From Ascarosepion bandense (lineage: Eukaryota; Mollusca; Cephalopoda; Sepiida; Sepiidae), in contig JBBBDQ010001028.1 in the NCBI GenBank assembly GCA_037127315.1, positions 1,736,001 through 1,800,000 of the forward strand: a stretch of DNA of 64,000 bases, written 5' to 3'. Every line of letters starts with the position of its first letter. The stretch's first letter is position 1. Below the pieces are notes generated by a model. That model searched no databases. It was not told the origin of the DNA and saw only the letters and a program-made list of their open reading frames with translations. A program made the translations under genes and the position numbers. This document shows, one piece after another, positions 11,455 to 23,130 of this stretch.

Positions 11455-11665
11455 AGTACATAGTTGTATTAAAAAGTGTTCAATACAATTATATTGTAGA
11501 ACTTTTGAATATTTTTCATTTGGAAATGAGTTATTCCGCGACCTCGGTTTCCATCTTTTGGTGTCTTCAGGTGATTTACAATAACCTAACAATATTGTCA
11601 ATCGCCTGAAAACACCGAAAGGTAGACAATGAGGTAGCGAAATAACTCACTTCCAACTGAAAATC
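11455..11665. repeat. Foldback of a PLE-type terminal repeat
   Basis: Left part (to about 11575) and right part (from about 11590) are inverted relative to each other. The 5' 110 bases also match 46860-46985 beside a PLE C-terminus. Minus-strand hammerhead-like motif 11536-11574: CTGAAGA core (plus 11564-11570), GAAA (plus 11548-11551), CC/GG stem III, UC site. Plus-strand motif 11602-11640: TCGC/GCGA stem I and UA site kept, but the core is CTGAAAA and GAAA is GACA. Confidence 0.65.
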
Positions 11666-11895
11666 ATTATATATATATATATATATAAACAAGATTATAA
11701 TTATACTCATCTTGGAAACCTTCCTCGAAAACTATAGAACGAAGGAAAAAGTGGTTGTAAAAAAAAGAAAGTGCTTAGGGCATGAAAGTCAGTCAAAAGT
11801 GTTTCGACCGAAATCAGCCCAAAGCCCAAAGAAAAAACCCAACACGAGTAATCATCTAACAGAAAGCGCTCAATACAAAGGTAGAGCGAACTAAA

Positions 11896-11950
11896 TAGCA
11901 CCTAATGAGCCAGACGAACCGCCTAGGTTCGTCTGGCTCATTAGGTGCTA
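11896..11950. repeat. Perfect 25-bp-arm palindrome
   Basis: The arms 11896-11920 and 11926-11950 are exact reverse complements around GCCTA, giving a very stable GC-containing hairpin. It abuts (TA)n at 11949-11969. Confidence 0.92.
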
Positions 11951-11969
11951 TATATATATATATATATAT

Positions 11970-13247
11970 GGTTATTTATATATGTTTTACAATGAATGTT
12001 AGCATGTAACGGGAAGAGATAGCGTATAAAGATTAGAGTCGGAGAATCACAGCTAGTTTTAGATTAGGCTGGTCAAAAAGCTAGTTCCCATTTTTGGAGA
12101 CTCTCCCCGCAATGATACATGATTACTAAAAATTGTTATATTTCACACGTACCAAGCGCGTCACTTTTATCCATCTATCGCTGAAATCCTTCTTGTTTAG
12201 ACTTTACTTATCGTATCTTATATTCACCTTGAACTGATGCTTTAGAATAGGAGACCTTTATATTGTACCACTTTCCACACAACCATTCTGGCTACATCTA
12301 GTAGCGTGAGGAACATCATACATATCAGGCCCTCCCGCAGAGAATTCACATTATCGGATATGTTGCATATTTTTTTGGATTTGTACCTATCACACTCGGG
12401 AGATTCAGCTATCTACATATCGTTAATTGGCAAAGCATTCCGTGCTATACACCCGATGAGTGAGAAATCTGAATTTATGAGGAAGTCGGAACCAAGAGCC
12501 CAGGTTTAGGCTGCCAAGACACTTTCTTCTGGAAAGCTGTGATACTGGCATGATGGGTCAAATGCAGTCCCCACTTATTATATTGTGGTAGCTGATCTTC
12601 ATGAGTCATGAGTCCCATGGAATTTATGGTCTAAGTGACTTCAGATATGGCTACCCGGAAATTGTAAAAAGATGTGTTTCCTAGGTCTACGTCTATTTCT
12701 GTGTAAGATAGCTTCAACGCATGATCTGTACACTGGGTTCTCAGTCATTATTCGACCTAGAAATGCGAACATCAAAACATGATTGTGGATCACTAGTTGT
12801 GGTAAACTCAACCCTCATTTGCGAGGCACACGTCTCTCCGCAATGCCGTTCAACTCTGTCTCCAAGTGCAGCGCAGTTGTGATTCGGGGTGGGGGTGGAT
12901 AGATTAATGTATTAGAGCGTAGACATACGAGAAATACACTTCCGCTATATTCCTCAAGGATAAGCACATAGGGAGCCATGCTTGCTAGATGAGAATAGGT
13001 TCATTTGTATCCTAGTCTTAAGTCCGTGGATTTAGGTCTACTTACCCTAGCCTTCGCCATTTTTTCATAGCGCTCAATTGCCGAATATATTCGGCTTATG
13101 TATTGGAGGTATATGTCGCCTGCATGTGGCGATGCTTTATGTCCATCCATCAGACTAAAATTACATTAAAAAAAATGAAAAAAAAAGGAGAAGCTATTCA
13201 CCTTTTTAAGTATTCCAGGAATTCATAAGGTTTATTTTCAAATAAGG

Positions 13248-13250
<3 letters not shown>
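11970..13250. other. Unassigned, relatively GC-rich non-repetitive block
   Basis: About 1.1 kb (12000-13140) of balanced base composition, unlike the AT-rich surroundings, with no microsatellite. The longest frame (12306-12509, 67 residues) shows no motif I recognise. Could be an old TE or noncoding unique DNA. Confidence 0.4.
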
Positions 13251-13277
<27 letters not shown>

Positions 13278-13278
<1 letters not shown>

Positions 13279-13893
13279 GGAAAAACTACTAAAAAGTTGT
13301 AAGTTTAAAAATGTATTTTTTTTTGACAGTATTTATTTATTTCTATTATTATATTTGATATTTCAGACCATCCTCGGCCTTTCATCAGAAACAAATGATT
13401 TTAAAATTTAAATTAGAAACGTTTTCGCGAGGAGCGTTCGTCCGAGGGATTGTTTACATCACGTGACGCAGAAAGCGACAGATTTATTTTTTAAATTTGT
13501 AAACGTAAGCCTATCTTTAATAATACTTATAAATGTTGTTTTAAAGAAAACATTTTTTAAGTGTATCTAAAAAATGTTTAACTATTGAAATATTTATAAA
13601 GATTCAAAACACCTAAGTCCCTATTTAACCCTAGCCTATATGTATTTAATTTTAAAATCCAGTATTTTTCTTTCTTTCTGCGTGAGTATGTAGAACTAAA
13701 ATCAGAATCTATTAGTAAACATTTGCAGTTTAACGAACGCTCCTCGCGAAAACGTTTCTAATTTAAATTTTAAAATCATTTGTTTCTGATGAAAGGCCGA
13801 GGACGGTCTGAAATATCAAATATAATAGAAATAAATAAATACTGTCAAAAAAATACATTTTTAAACTTACAACTTTTAGTAGTTTTTCCTATA
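13278..13893. repeat. Foldback element with CTGATGA hammerhead-like motif in both arms
   Basis: The arms 13278-13437 (minus sense) and about 13734-13893 (plus sense) are near-perfect inverted copies around a spacer of about 290 bases. Each arm carries an intact CTGATGA core (plus 13786-13792; minus at 13382-13388), stem II AGGCC/GGTCT (13794-13798 with 13805-13809) and GAAA (13810-13813). Stem I and stem III are less clear. (TA)n abuts the left end and a TAGGTACC-family element abuts the right. Confidence 0.75.
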
Positions 13894-14444
13894 CCTACGT
13901 TTTAAATTTTTTTAAAATAAAAACGTTTTCTTGAAACTTATTTTAGCTTTAATTCAAAGCTAAATCATTAAATTTACTATTTCCAGTAAGCAAAATACTC
14001 TGGTGCATTTCAAAATGAAATTATATTGATTGGAATCTAAAGTATTTCAATTTTATATATTTTTCAATTTTTCGGCCATTTTTTGAGCGGTCGACACATT
14101 TGTAAACAAAAGTTAATTCTCGGTTTTAAAAATCTTGCAAAAATAAAATACATCTGTGACACGTTATTTTTGGAAAATGATCAAATTTAAAGTTAAACTA
14201 ATCTGGTTTACACAAGTATTAATTGTTTATAGCATGAAATTTAGAACAAAAGTATTTCTTAATCAAGGAGCGTTGATCTTTCTGATCTTAGCCATGTGAT
14301 GGTAAACAGATGTGTGATGACAGTCAGATAAGTTAATTATCGTTGACCAGAATTTACATAATTGTACAATTTTTTTCCTGTAACCTGGAAACACATGATC
14401 TTTTAATGTAAGGCAGAAAATACCTTATAAAAAAATCAAACCTG

Positions 14445-14521
<77 letters not shown>

Positions 14522-15310
14522 ATTATTTTAAAAATACGATGGCCTTGATGATTTGTGTTAAACTTTTCAATTTCCGATTAGTAAATGTTGACTTCACTTA
14601 ATAACTTAACCGCCACAAGGTTTTTTAGAATTAAAAAAAAATTGAAATGTTATAAATCATTATAATTAAAAAAGAAAAAGTTTAAACAATTCTTTTAAAA
14701 TTTCACTATTCATCGAAAATTTTTTTCTTCAGTCAATAATGTTCTTAATATAAATTATTTATAAAGCAATCAAAAGCTTATCTAATTAAATAATGCCATA
14801 GTTTTATTGCACTTTTTATTTTATAACTGAGAGCAGAGTTTCGGAAAAAGGGCCTAATGTTTGAAATGAATAATAAATGATTTACATTCCCTAATGAGTC
14901 CTGCGTTTAATTAATAAAACAAATTTCCCCTATAAAATTTACTTTCTTAAAATTTTATTAAATTACGTGGAAGTGGGGTAACAGGTGTATTTTTACCAAG
15001 ATTTTCTAAGAATAATAATTTCAAAAATAATTCATTTATGAATAATTTCAGAAAGTTTCATTAAAATCTGGCAATTATTTGATTTTTGCAAGGATTTCTA
15101 AATTAATGTTTTTTACCAGAAAAAATGAATTACATAATGTTACATGATCCATTGTAAACTCCGGTAACAATTTGTTTACCCGTTGATAAAAAACAAAAGA
15201 TTTTTTACCAAAATTTCGAAAAATAAAAGAATACTTTGATTTTCCCTCTTATCAACAACAAAAACATTTTGATGGAAAAAGTTCGTTTTTATTAAGTTTT
15301 TCTTTTTTTA
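13889..15310. mobile_element. Non-autonomous TIR element, copy 2 (TAGGTACC family), degenerate
   Basis: The interior matches copy 3 over long stretches: 'ttactatttccagtaagcaa' near 13975, 'aaatcttgcaaaaataaaat' near 14128, 'cacgttatttttggaaaatg' near 14160. The left TIR is decayed (TATACCTACG) and the right TIR is not recognisable. A 66-base (CA)n at 14451-14516 has expanded inside it. No coding sequence. Confidence 0.7.
14451..14516. repeat. (CA)n microsatellite
   Basis: Uninterrupted CA repeat of about 66 bases inside a TAGGTACC-family element. Confidence 0.97.
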
Positions 15311-17200
15311 GCTATTCAGGTCTTTATAATTAAACTTGTTTGGAGTTATGAATCCATTTCTTATTGATGTCAAAACCCTAGACATCTTTGATCTTCCACA
15401 GGAACCATTTCAGATTTAAACAGTTAGGAAAAATTTTGAGCTACCTGGTAAAAAGAAATGGTTTGTGGCAAATAACAATGTGGGCTAGATTAAAGTCGTC
15501 GGTGAAATATATATTGTATGCATATTATATAATTATTAAAACAACACCACTCGCCCCAAAATAAAACAAGCGTCCCCAAAAGGACCACCCTTGAAAAGAC
15601 ACAGGAAAGAAGCGAAGTTAATGCAATGGCAGAGCAAATCAATTTCTTGGTGTACGTCTAACCGACTTCGACTGTCACGCATTCATCGGGCGGTCAACAT
15701 TAGGCTTGCAGTAAATTTTGCATTTTATTCAACATAATAACTGACATAAATCCCTAAGCATTTCTATTACTGCACTTAGTACCATATCATCAGAACAATA
15801 CTCAACTTCTAGAAGAGTATGACATGCAGAAACATTAACACCAAGGTCTGTGAAGGTTTGCAGTTACATTTTTAAATGAACAGTATAGTGGATAGGAGAC
15901 ATTTAATATTTTGTTTTAAAAATAAATAGTCGAAATCTATTTTTTGGAAATATTGTTTCGGCATTAGAAACATTCATTTTTTTAAGATAAGTAATCATAA
16001 ATAATTTAAAGAAAAAAATGTATAACACATGTCATTTGAAATGGCATGTGTTATATATTTTTCACTGAAAAATCTAAGTTGTAATTTGCAAAGCTACAAA
16101 AGTTAAAATATTACTGAAAATATGTTTAACTACAGAATTGTGGAAATTAAATGGCTTTCCTGTTTGTTTTTTTCTCATTGAAATCAAACTGTCTCTTCCA
16201 TATTTCCTCGTGATCAAAACAGAACAGGGCATTATGAGATATTTTCAGATCGTTTCCCTCTTTTTTTTTCTCCCTTGAAATCAACTAGCATCTCAACCTT
16301 TCTAAGCGATTAAAACGGAATAGGTATGAGGTATTGGCAGAGCATAACGTACATGATAAGTAATCAAGAGAGAGATAAGTAGAATTATAAGATTAACAGG
16401 ATTGCGGTAAAACAATTTAAAAAGGATGTTCAAACTACAAATTCAGTGGTGTAAAATTTTGCTTACACTTAATTTTAAGAAAATCTAAATTTATGTATAC
16501 CTGTAAACATTTTAATTAAATGTGTTTAGTTTTGACACAGACTATCGTTCACTCTACTATTAAAAACGGAATTGTTACATAGGAATAAAAAAAAAGCATA
16601 AATACCTGGGAAATTCATTCCAGATAGATTGCAGATTATTCCGGTTTGGCTGGTATATTTTATCTATTGACCCTCTAAAAATAATGGAAGATAATTTAAT
16701 TTAGTCGCATTTGCATGAATCAGAGAATAAAGGTGAAACTACAACTGAAAGAAACCTTTTCTTCGTTCTGGGATTCGTCCAATGTAATGGGCATGCACAT
16801 ATTCTAAACAACAAATATAAAAGGAAAGAAATACTATGTAAATTGCCACAATGCTGTAGTTTTAAATTTGAAAATTTCTGCGTTTGAACAAATTATTGTA
16901 GCAATACAGTCAGTCAATTGTGTAATTTGAACTTAATTGATTAATCCACCAGGTTGTGCTTATTCTTTCTCGCAACAATTATACACAATGGAATTGGTAT
17001 TAAATCTCAAAATATCTATTCATTTAATTTATTGGTATTATTGTTGATGTTGACGTTGTTGCTACAAAGTGCTATAGTTACTGTAAATGAAGTTGTATCT
17101 TGTAATTCCCAAGTTGCTATATTCATCTTCATCGTTTACTTATTAATAATAAATGTAGTAGTAATATCACGACAAATCGTGCATTCACTTTTGCCAAAAT
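15311..17200. other. No gene seen
   Basis: AT-rich. The 84-residue hydrophobic frame at 16954-17208 lacks any recognisable family and overlaps the start of a dispersed repeat, so I do not call it. Confidence 0.55.
16011..16063. repeat. Near-perfect palindrome, about 25-bp arms
   Basis: The arms centre at about 16038 and contain TAACACATG and CATGTGTTA. Two or three mismatches. Confidence 0.85.
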
Positions 17201-17204
17201 ACCC

Positions 17205-17410
17205 TTGAGAAAGGTATTAATCCGTCTTTTCCTCCAGTTATGGGTTAAATAATAGAACAGATTGGGTTATATAGCCTTGGCTGGCAACCAATCTACTGCA
17301 GAAAGCAATGGCAACCTGCTGCAGGATAATCTTCTGCCCAGTCAGTCATGTCTCGAAAGAGACATGATCACCAAAAGCGTGTATCACGTATGGCCCTTAA
17401 CTGACAGTAG
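17205..17410 (+). repeat. Dispersed repeat family with strong internal hairpin, copy 1
   Basis: Shares ordered blocks with 60810-60950 (minus) and 62400-62525 (plus): 'tccagttatgggttaaata', 'ctggcaaccaatctactgca', 'gtgtatcacgtatggccctt'. It holds a hairpin made of CATGTCTC and GAGACATG with a GAAA loop (about 17346-17366). Possibly a SINE, but I see no clear A and B boxes. Confidence 0.65.
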
Positions 17411-17906
17411 TAATATTAATGTTCACTATTCTATTTTTTAATGCCGCCTCCTCAAAATTTTGAGGGTTTGCTGAAAATTCCTTGATCCGATCAACTTTGA
17501 TTTTCGGGCATTTAGTTAGATTTGAGGAAGTGGCTCACCATTACCAATTGCTAAAAGCTTGGATTTTATTTACATATTTCCCTTTTCTTCGTTCACAACT
17601 AATATAGCTGTATTAATATAGCAGTGTTGTATCACTTTTAAACGTTATTAATAATGGATACTCGTATTTTTATACTAAAATTTCATGCGAACATGTAGGT
17701 GAATCTACTGTTTAACAAATAAACAGAGCGCTTATTCAATTACCGGTATCCTAAAGTGATACAAATCTGTCTGATTAATAAAATCTATTCTAAATATATA
17801 ATATATTATATAATATATATATATATATATAATATATATCTATATTTTTTAAAGTGACAGTTACACCTGCTGGTTTGTTTTGGTTTATTTAAATTTTGAT
17901 ACGCAT

Positions 17907-17938
<32 letters not shown>

Positions 17939-18285
17939 AAGCTTTTATTCTTATCAAAATAAAGCAATTATGAAAATATGTTTGAAAAATTAATATAAAA
18001 GATTTTTTTAAATAGAAAATTAAAGCGCTTTTCTTGTTCTACATTCTAATAAAAGTAGATTATTGCTGACTCGGAAGGAAATGGGCACTAAATATTTATG
18101 TTTTAAGCTAACGACGAAAATTTTTATTCAGTTCATTTTTGTACAAACGAAGGTTCCAAACAAAGTTGAAATCAGACAATTTTAAACAATTTCAATTTTA
18201 TAAAATTCAACTTTATTGGTTGGTAAATATTTCTCGTGCATAAAAGACATTCAGAGTATTTCGCGTACAAGCTTTATGGAACATA
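17411..18285. other. No gene seen
   Basis: AT-rich; includes short AT runs near 17800-17838 and an (AAAT)n at about 17908-17938. Confidence 0.55.
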
Positions 18286-18289
18286 TTAA

Positions 18290-18965
18290 GTTGTCCGGAA
18301 AGTCCATATCGATTTTTAAGGGAAATTAGAATACAAAATATGACACTTAATATGAATCATTTTGTTGCACAACCTTACTCCATTTTTTCTTCAGTTTAGA
18401 CATTCCGTCTTCCAAGAATTTCGTTGGTTTCTAGACAAAGAACTCATTAACGTGTATTTTTTTTATGTTATACAAAGAATTACATTTTTTACCATTAATT
18501 TTATTTGGCAAGGACATGAATAAATGAATATTCGAAAGAGCAATGTCTGTTGCCGGGTTGTCAAATAAACGTGAGGTCTGGGATTATCCTGATGAAAAAC
18601 AACACCTTTCACATTCGACAATTCTAGGCGATTAAAAAAAAAACCTGCCTTTAATTCGTCCATTCGCAAGCAGCACTTTTCAGAATCAATTTACTGATTA
18701 CTTGGCAGAAACTCATAGTACACGATTCCTTCCCAATCCGACCAGATACATAGCATTACTTTCTTCGGATTAACACTTGTTTTTGTCAGGTCATGTCGCT
18801 TACTCCAGGCTCATTTTCGCTGAACATTGTTGTAAACGATCTATTTCTCATCACCCATCACAATTTAATTGAAAAAGAATGCTATTTCATTGCGTTTATG
18901 CAGCAAATCCCAAACAGAGATGCGATCTAAGATTCTTTCCCCTCAGTTCATTGTCGTGATTTGAA
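18290..18965 (-). pseudogene. Mariner transposase remnant, C-terminal half
   Basis: Minus strand. 'KGVVFHQDNPRPHVYLTTRQ' (about 18610-18555) is the second catalytic Asp region of a mariner transposase and is close to 'KGVVFHQDNARSHVFLATRS' in the plus-strand copy at 21112. 'MRMDELKAG' (18669) matches that copy's 'QRDELKAA'. The element ends with 'cgatttttaagggaaatt' near 18310-18326, also present at the end of the 20.4-21.4 kb copy, so both are one family. The third catalytic region is frameshifted. Confidence 0.75.
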
Positions 18966-19035
18966 TACTCAAACTATACTAAGTGCTTATGGATGGTCGA
19001 TTTTGATAAATTTAGTGTTTTCTGACAATTCAATA

Positions 19036-19576
19036 CAGTGGAACCTGCTGTATGCGACCACATGTTGTCAACGACCACTTTTCTATTTTTTTGTGTATCT
19101 ATCTACTATATTTCTATCTGGGTATATCTATCTTTATCTCTCTGTTTCTCTACCCCCACCCACGATTACTGTCAGTTTTTTGTATGTTTTTTTTTTCTTC
19201 ATGTATTATCGCAGATTCTTTTTTGTTATTATTCACTTCTAAGTAAAAAACTGAAACCGATACTTTTTTAAGTCCACTTAATAAATATTTTTGTGACTAA
19301 ATATTTTGGTCCCTTGTTGACCGTTGTAAATACGTTTTTTAAAATTTTAAAATGAATTTGCTAAATAAATTTTTTAAAATTTAGGCCATTTTCTCATGTT
19401 CTCATTTATTTATTACAAGTTTACAAAGTAAAATTCTAATATATACATTCTGATGAGCGGAATATTCGTTCCTGGCGTAAATAGGTCATGACTATGAGTC
19501 TTTAGTGAGCGACCACCGTCGTATGCGACCAGCTTTTGATGGCAGTAGGGGTGGTCAAATACGACACGTTCTACTG
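19036..19576. mobile_element. Pogo/Tc1-type MITE with TA target duplication
   Basis: Starts CAGTGGAACCTGCTGTATGC after TA (19034-19035) and ends with the diverged reverse complement, finishing ACTG, before TA (19577-19578). The TIRs are about 28 bp with about 7 differences. 'gtatgcgaccac'-like words recur near both ends. CAGT termini and a TA duplication are typical of the Tc1/mariner-pogo superfamily. The overlapping 60-90-residue frames are low-complexity and not genes. Confidence 0.7.
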
Positions 19577-19579
19577 TAT

Positions 19580-20405
19580 TTTGTTCAATAAATAAGAGTA
19601 AGTGAAGGTTTTCATCAGCACTAAACGACTAAACATAACTGTGCTGAGCGACAAGAGGTTAACTATCTTAAATGACCTAGTTTTGTTAAATGACCGACTG
19701 ACACATAGAGACCGATCTTTTACAACCTTTATATATAATTTTAAAAAATGCGGCAAGAATTTCGTACTTTTAAGAGCCATTTTCTTTTCTTTCTTTTATA
19801 TATTGCATGAAAATTAAATGAAATTTTCAATTTCATACATTTAGAACGAGATCTTTCATTTCAGTATTTCTTTTGCTAAATGTAGCTAAAGTCTTCATAT
19901 TTTTCCTTTATTTTTTAAATAGAATTTCTTGTATAAGCTAGTTTCTTTTCATGTAATCAAAAACTGTTTAATAATTGTTTTCATAGTGCAAAAGGTTTGC
20001 GTAGTTTCTTGCATATGGCTGCTGCTCTTGTATTAGAGATTAGCGTGAATAATGGCTATTAATCTTAATCAAATCATTTGACAAAAGCGACCAGTGACCA
20101 AAAACCAGTTTGGCCAGCGACGGTACTGACCAGCAAAGTTAACACGTCGTCCTAAGACACCGAGGACGAGACCGCTAAGTGTGGTAACATCATCTGGTGT
20201 AGGCTGCGTGTAGCAGGGATTATATTTTCTGGTTACCGCAGACCAGGTTTTCGCCCAGGATCAAACTGATAGCGGTTATATTCTAACACGTTAGAACACG
20301 TCAAGTCTATTGACAGATACAATGTTTGCGTTTCCGATTAGAGCACACTTCAAACAATCTGTTGAGTAAGAAGGCTTAAAATTACTTTATTCGTGTCAAT
20401 TTTTC
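19580..20405. other. No gene seen
   Basis: Mixed sequence. Words such as 'gcgaccagtgacc' near 20089 hint at another decayed copy of the preceding MITE. Confidence 0.45.
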
Positions 20406-20411
20406 ATCCCT

Positions 20412-21360
20412 ATGAAAATAGAAGATTATAGATGTGCATTTTAAACACTTGATAACTTTTTATTACAGTAAAGGAAAACATACCACACAAGCAACAAAAA
20501 GATGTGCACCGTATACGGTAAAGGTACTTTAGCTGACAAAACTGTTACGGAAGTGGTTCACTAAGTTTGGAGTTGGTGAACTTATTGATGAAGAACACCC
20601 AAGTAGACTCCAACACTATAGATGACAACCAACTGAGGGCATTGGTTAGGAATAATCCTCATTGTACAACGCGGTAATTGGTAGAAACACTAAATTTATC
20701 AAAATTCACAATCCATGAAAACTTACTGAAACTTGGGTACTCAGATTGCTACAATGTTTGAGTAGCATATCATGAGAATGAAAAAGTCTTTCGGATCACA
20801 TTTCTATCTTGGATTTTCTGTATAAAAGCAATGAAAATGCATCCTTTTTCAAGCAAATTGCAACGGGTGACAAGAAATGGATCGTTTACAACAATATTTA
20901 GCGAAAAATGTTCTGGGGTAAGTGACATGAGCCAACTTTAGCCATTCCAGAAGCCGGTGTTCTTCCGAAGAATGTTTGAATCTGGTGGTATTGGAATGGA
21001 ACCATGTACAATAAGCTGCAGTAACCAGTCAATGGATTATGAAAATTACTGCTCGCAACGAGACGAATTAAAGGCAGCAATTCAAGAAAAACACCCAGAA
21101 TTGGTGAACAAGAAAGGTGTTGTTTTTCATCAGGATAATGCCAGATCTCACGTATTTTTGGCAACCCGTTCAGCTGGACTGGGATGTGTTACCCCACCCA
21201 CCATATTCAACGGACATTGCTTTTTCGGAGTTTCATTTATTCACATTCTTGAAAAATAATCTCACTGGTAAACATTTCAATTCTTTGGATGACGTAAAAA
21301 GCCACCTTAATGTTCTTTGCAATCGAAATTCTGGGAAGACGGAATCTTTAAGTTGAAGGA
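20412..21360 (+). pseudogene. Mariner transposase, frameshifted, catalytic Asp lost
   Basis: From ATG at 20412 the sequence follows a mariner transposase through several frames: 'MKIEDYRC' start; 'TVYGKGTLADKTVTE' near 20505-20550; 'NNPHCTTRQLVETLN' near 20650-20695; first Asp in GDKKWIVYNN near 20870; 'KGVVFHQDNARSH' with the second Asp near 21135; 'WDVLPHPPYSTD' near 21180-21215. The third catalytic position, normally PSD, reads FSE, so Asp is replaced by Glu. The C-terminus 'FNSLDDVKSHL' lies near 21275. At least four frame breaks. Ends near 21455 with the shared 'ttcccttaaaaatcg' terminus, directly before a long (CA)n. Confidence 0.88.
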
Positions 21361-21470
21361 AAAATTGTGAAATGTGCAACAAAATGGATCAAATTTAATT
21401 GAATAAATATTTAATAGCATAATTTTGAATTTTGTTTTGTTTTAATTTCCCTTAAAAATCGGCATGAACG

Positions 21471-21472
<2 letters not shown>

Positions 21473-21535
<63 letters not shown>
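21473..21535. repeat. (CA)n microsatellite
   Basis: About 62 bases of CA directly after the mariner end. Confidence 0.97.
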
Positions 21536-21537
<2 letters not shown>

Positions 21538-21649
21538 GGGTAAATTGTTACCACTATATATTTTTAATTTCGCGCATACGTGTTGTTTGTTTTTGATTTT
21601 GTCGACTGTACAGTATAGTAGGGTCAGTTGAGTACCCTCTATGAGAAAA

Positions 21650-22156
21650 GGAGCACCATGACACAATTAACTCCGCCAGAAATTTGGAAACGATACGCTG
21701 TACTGCTTGGCATTCGTTCTGGAAGCTCTAATACAAACATTTCAGAGTATTTGCACTGTTCTCAGATTGACACCCAGAAGATTCGGAAAGCGTTGGATGA
21801 TATATCCAGTAAACATCATGTTTGAAGTTATCACTAGTAATGGCGACGTTATGTCTCCATTCATCTTTAACGGTGCCTCAGACTTAACACGGAGGTCTAC
21901 ATCAAGTGTCTTGAGGAGACAGTGCTGCCCTGAGTCAAGAGGGTGGCTGCTGGAAGACCCTATGTCTGGTAACAAGATTCTGCATCATGTCACACAAGTA
22001 AGAGAACCCTGTCATGGTTGTCAGACAATTTCTGCTACTACATCACCCCCTTATATCTGGCCACCTAACTCCCTTGTTTATTATGTGTGGGACGCAATTG
22101 AGCGTGAGACAAACAAAACTCCTTGTAAGATGAACAGAAGGTAAGGATTATAGCAA
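21650..22156 (+). pseudogene. DDE transposase (Tc1/mariner superfamily), 5' part, split by a LINE
   Basis: Frames 21658-21825 (start 'MTQLTPPEIWKRYAVLLG', an HTH-like N-terminus) and 21820-22144 ('FEVITSNGDVMSPFIFNGAS', 'PYIWPPNSLVYYVWDAIERE'). The WPPNS...YYVW..ERETNKTP pattern is the third-catalytic-residue region of a Tc1/mariner-superfamily transposase that I remember from mollusc genomes. The coding sequence stops at 22156, is interrupted by an A-tailed LINE, and resumes at 23017. It is also internally deleted: little remains between the second and third catalytic regions. Confidence 0.75.
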
Positions 22157-23016
22157 TTAACCATCATCGACAATCTCACCTACCTCCCATTAGCATGGAC
22201 CAGGCTTGCCTCCCAGAGAGTAAAACACTACGCCTCCTTGGTCTCACATTTTCAGTGGACCTCAAATGGAATGACTATATCGAATCCATTGCTAAATCCG
22301 CTGCTATGAAAGTCGGTTCTCTGTGTAGGGCCCGGAAGTTTTTTCCGTCTAAATCTATCCTGCACATTTATAAATCTACCATCCACCCGTGCATTGAATA
22401 CTGCTGCCACATCTGGTCGGGTGCCCCTGCTGTTCTCCTCGGGCTTCTCGATAAGGTTCAGAGGAGGGTCTGTAATGTGATAGATACTGACTTGGCAGAC
22501 CGCCTGCAGTCTCTCTCCCACCGGCGCGACGTGGCTTCCCTGTGTCTCTTCTATAAATACTTTCACGGCTTCTGCTCCGATGAACTTAGATCACTGGTGT
22601 CCCCTAAATACGAATTTGCACGAGATACTAGATTAGCAACTAGATCCCACCCTTTTACAGTGAAACCGATAAAATGCAGCCGTAACTTCTACTCCAACAG
22701 TTTCTTTCCTCGCACTTCCCGACTGTGGAATTCTCTTCCACACGATTGCTTCCCCGACGGCTACAATCTCCAGGAGTTTAAATGTAAGGTCAATAGACAT
22801 CTCCTAACACACTAACCTGCTCCCATTCTATCAAACACTCTTCCCATCTGCCCAACCCTCATCCTCGCTATCCTTACTCATCTGTCAACTTCCTCTTGAC
22901 ATTCCCTATGTCTAACCACTCCTTCTCTTTACCTTCCCCTATGTAGCCCCATGCGCAATAGTGGCAGTGGAATGCCTTGCTTGGGGTGAGATGATTAAAA
23001 AAAAAAAAAAAAAAAA
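22157..23016 (+). pseudogene. CR1/Jockey-like LINE, 5'-truncated, inserted in a transposase
   Basis: A 206-residue open frame (22195-22815) is the best copy of this family here and is the C-terminal third of a LINE ORF2: post-palm 'LRLLGLTFSVDLKWNDYIES', 'HPCIEYCCHIWSGAP', 'FYKYFHGFCSDELRSL', and the terminal 'FFPRTSRLWNSLPHDCFPD' domain. The catalytic YADD lies upstream and is missing. A 3' UTR and an A tail (about 22997-23017) follow. The target sequence AGCAA occurs on both sides (22152-22156 and 23017-23021), consistent with a short target duplication. The intact frame implies a recent insertion compared with other copies at 9.9, 29.1, 45.9 and 59.0 kb. Confidence 0.9.
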
Positions 23017-23130
23017 AGCAACATTCACCAACTTAAACAAGAAAACCGCTCAGAAGAGTTGCAGGAGATTCCGAAGCCGTATGGAGACTGTGGTTGAGGC
23101 CAATGGCGATTTTATTGAATAAATTTACTC
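23017..23130 (+). pseudogene. DDE transposase, 3' part after the LINE insertion
   Basis: Directly after the LINE A tail the sequence reads 'ATFTNLNKKTAQKSCRRFRS' and then 'METVVEANGDFIE' with a stop near 23120, the C-terminal end of the transposase whose upstream part ends at 22156. This fixes the LINE insertion point inside the gene. Confidence 0.8.

Noticed and set aside
15785..15830. CTGATGA on the minus strand followed by GAAA, as a hammerhead
   Set aside because: Stem II is long and weak, and no downstream sequence pairs with the stem I side.
16954..17208. 84-residue hydrophobic frame that could be a small membrane protein
   Set aside because: No recognisable family, AT-biased composition giving hydrophobic residues by default, and it runs into a dispersed repeat.
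18961..19271. Three overlapping 64-93-residue frames rich in Phe and Tyr
   Set aside because: They lie across the left end of a MITE and a T-rich stretch; no frame is preferred.
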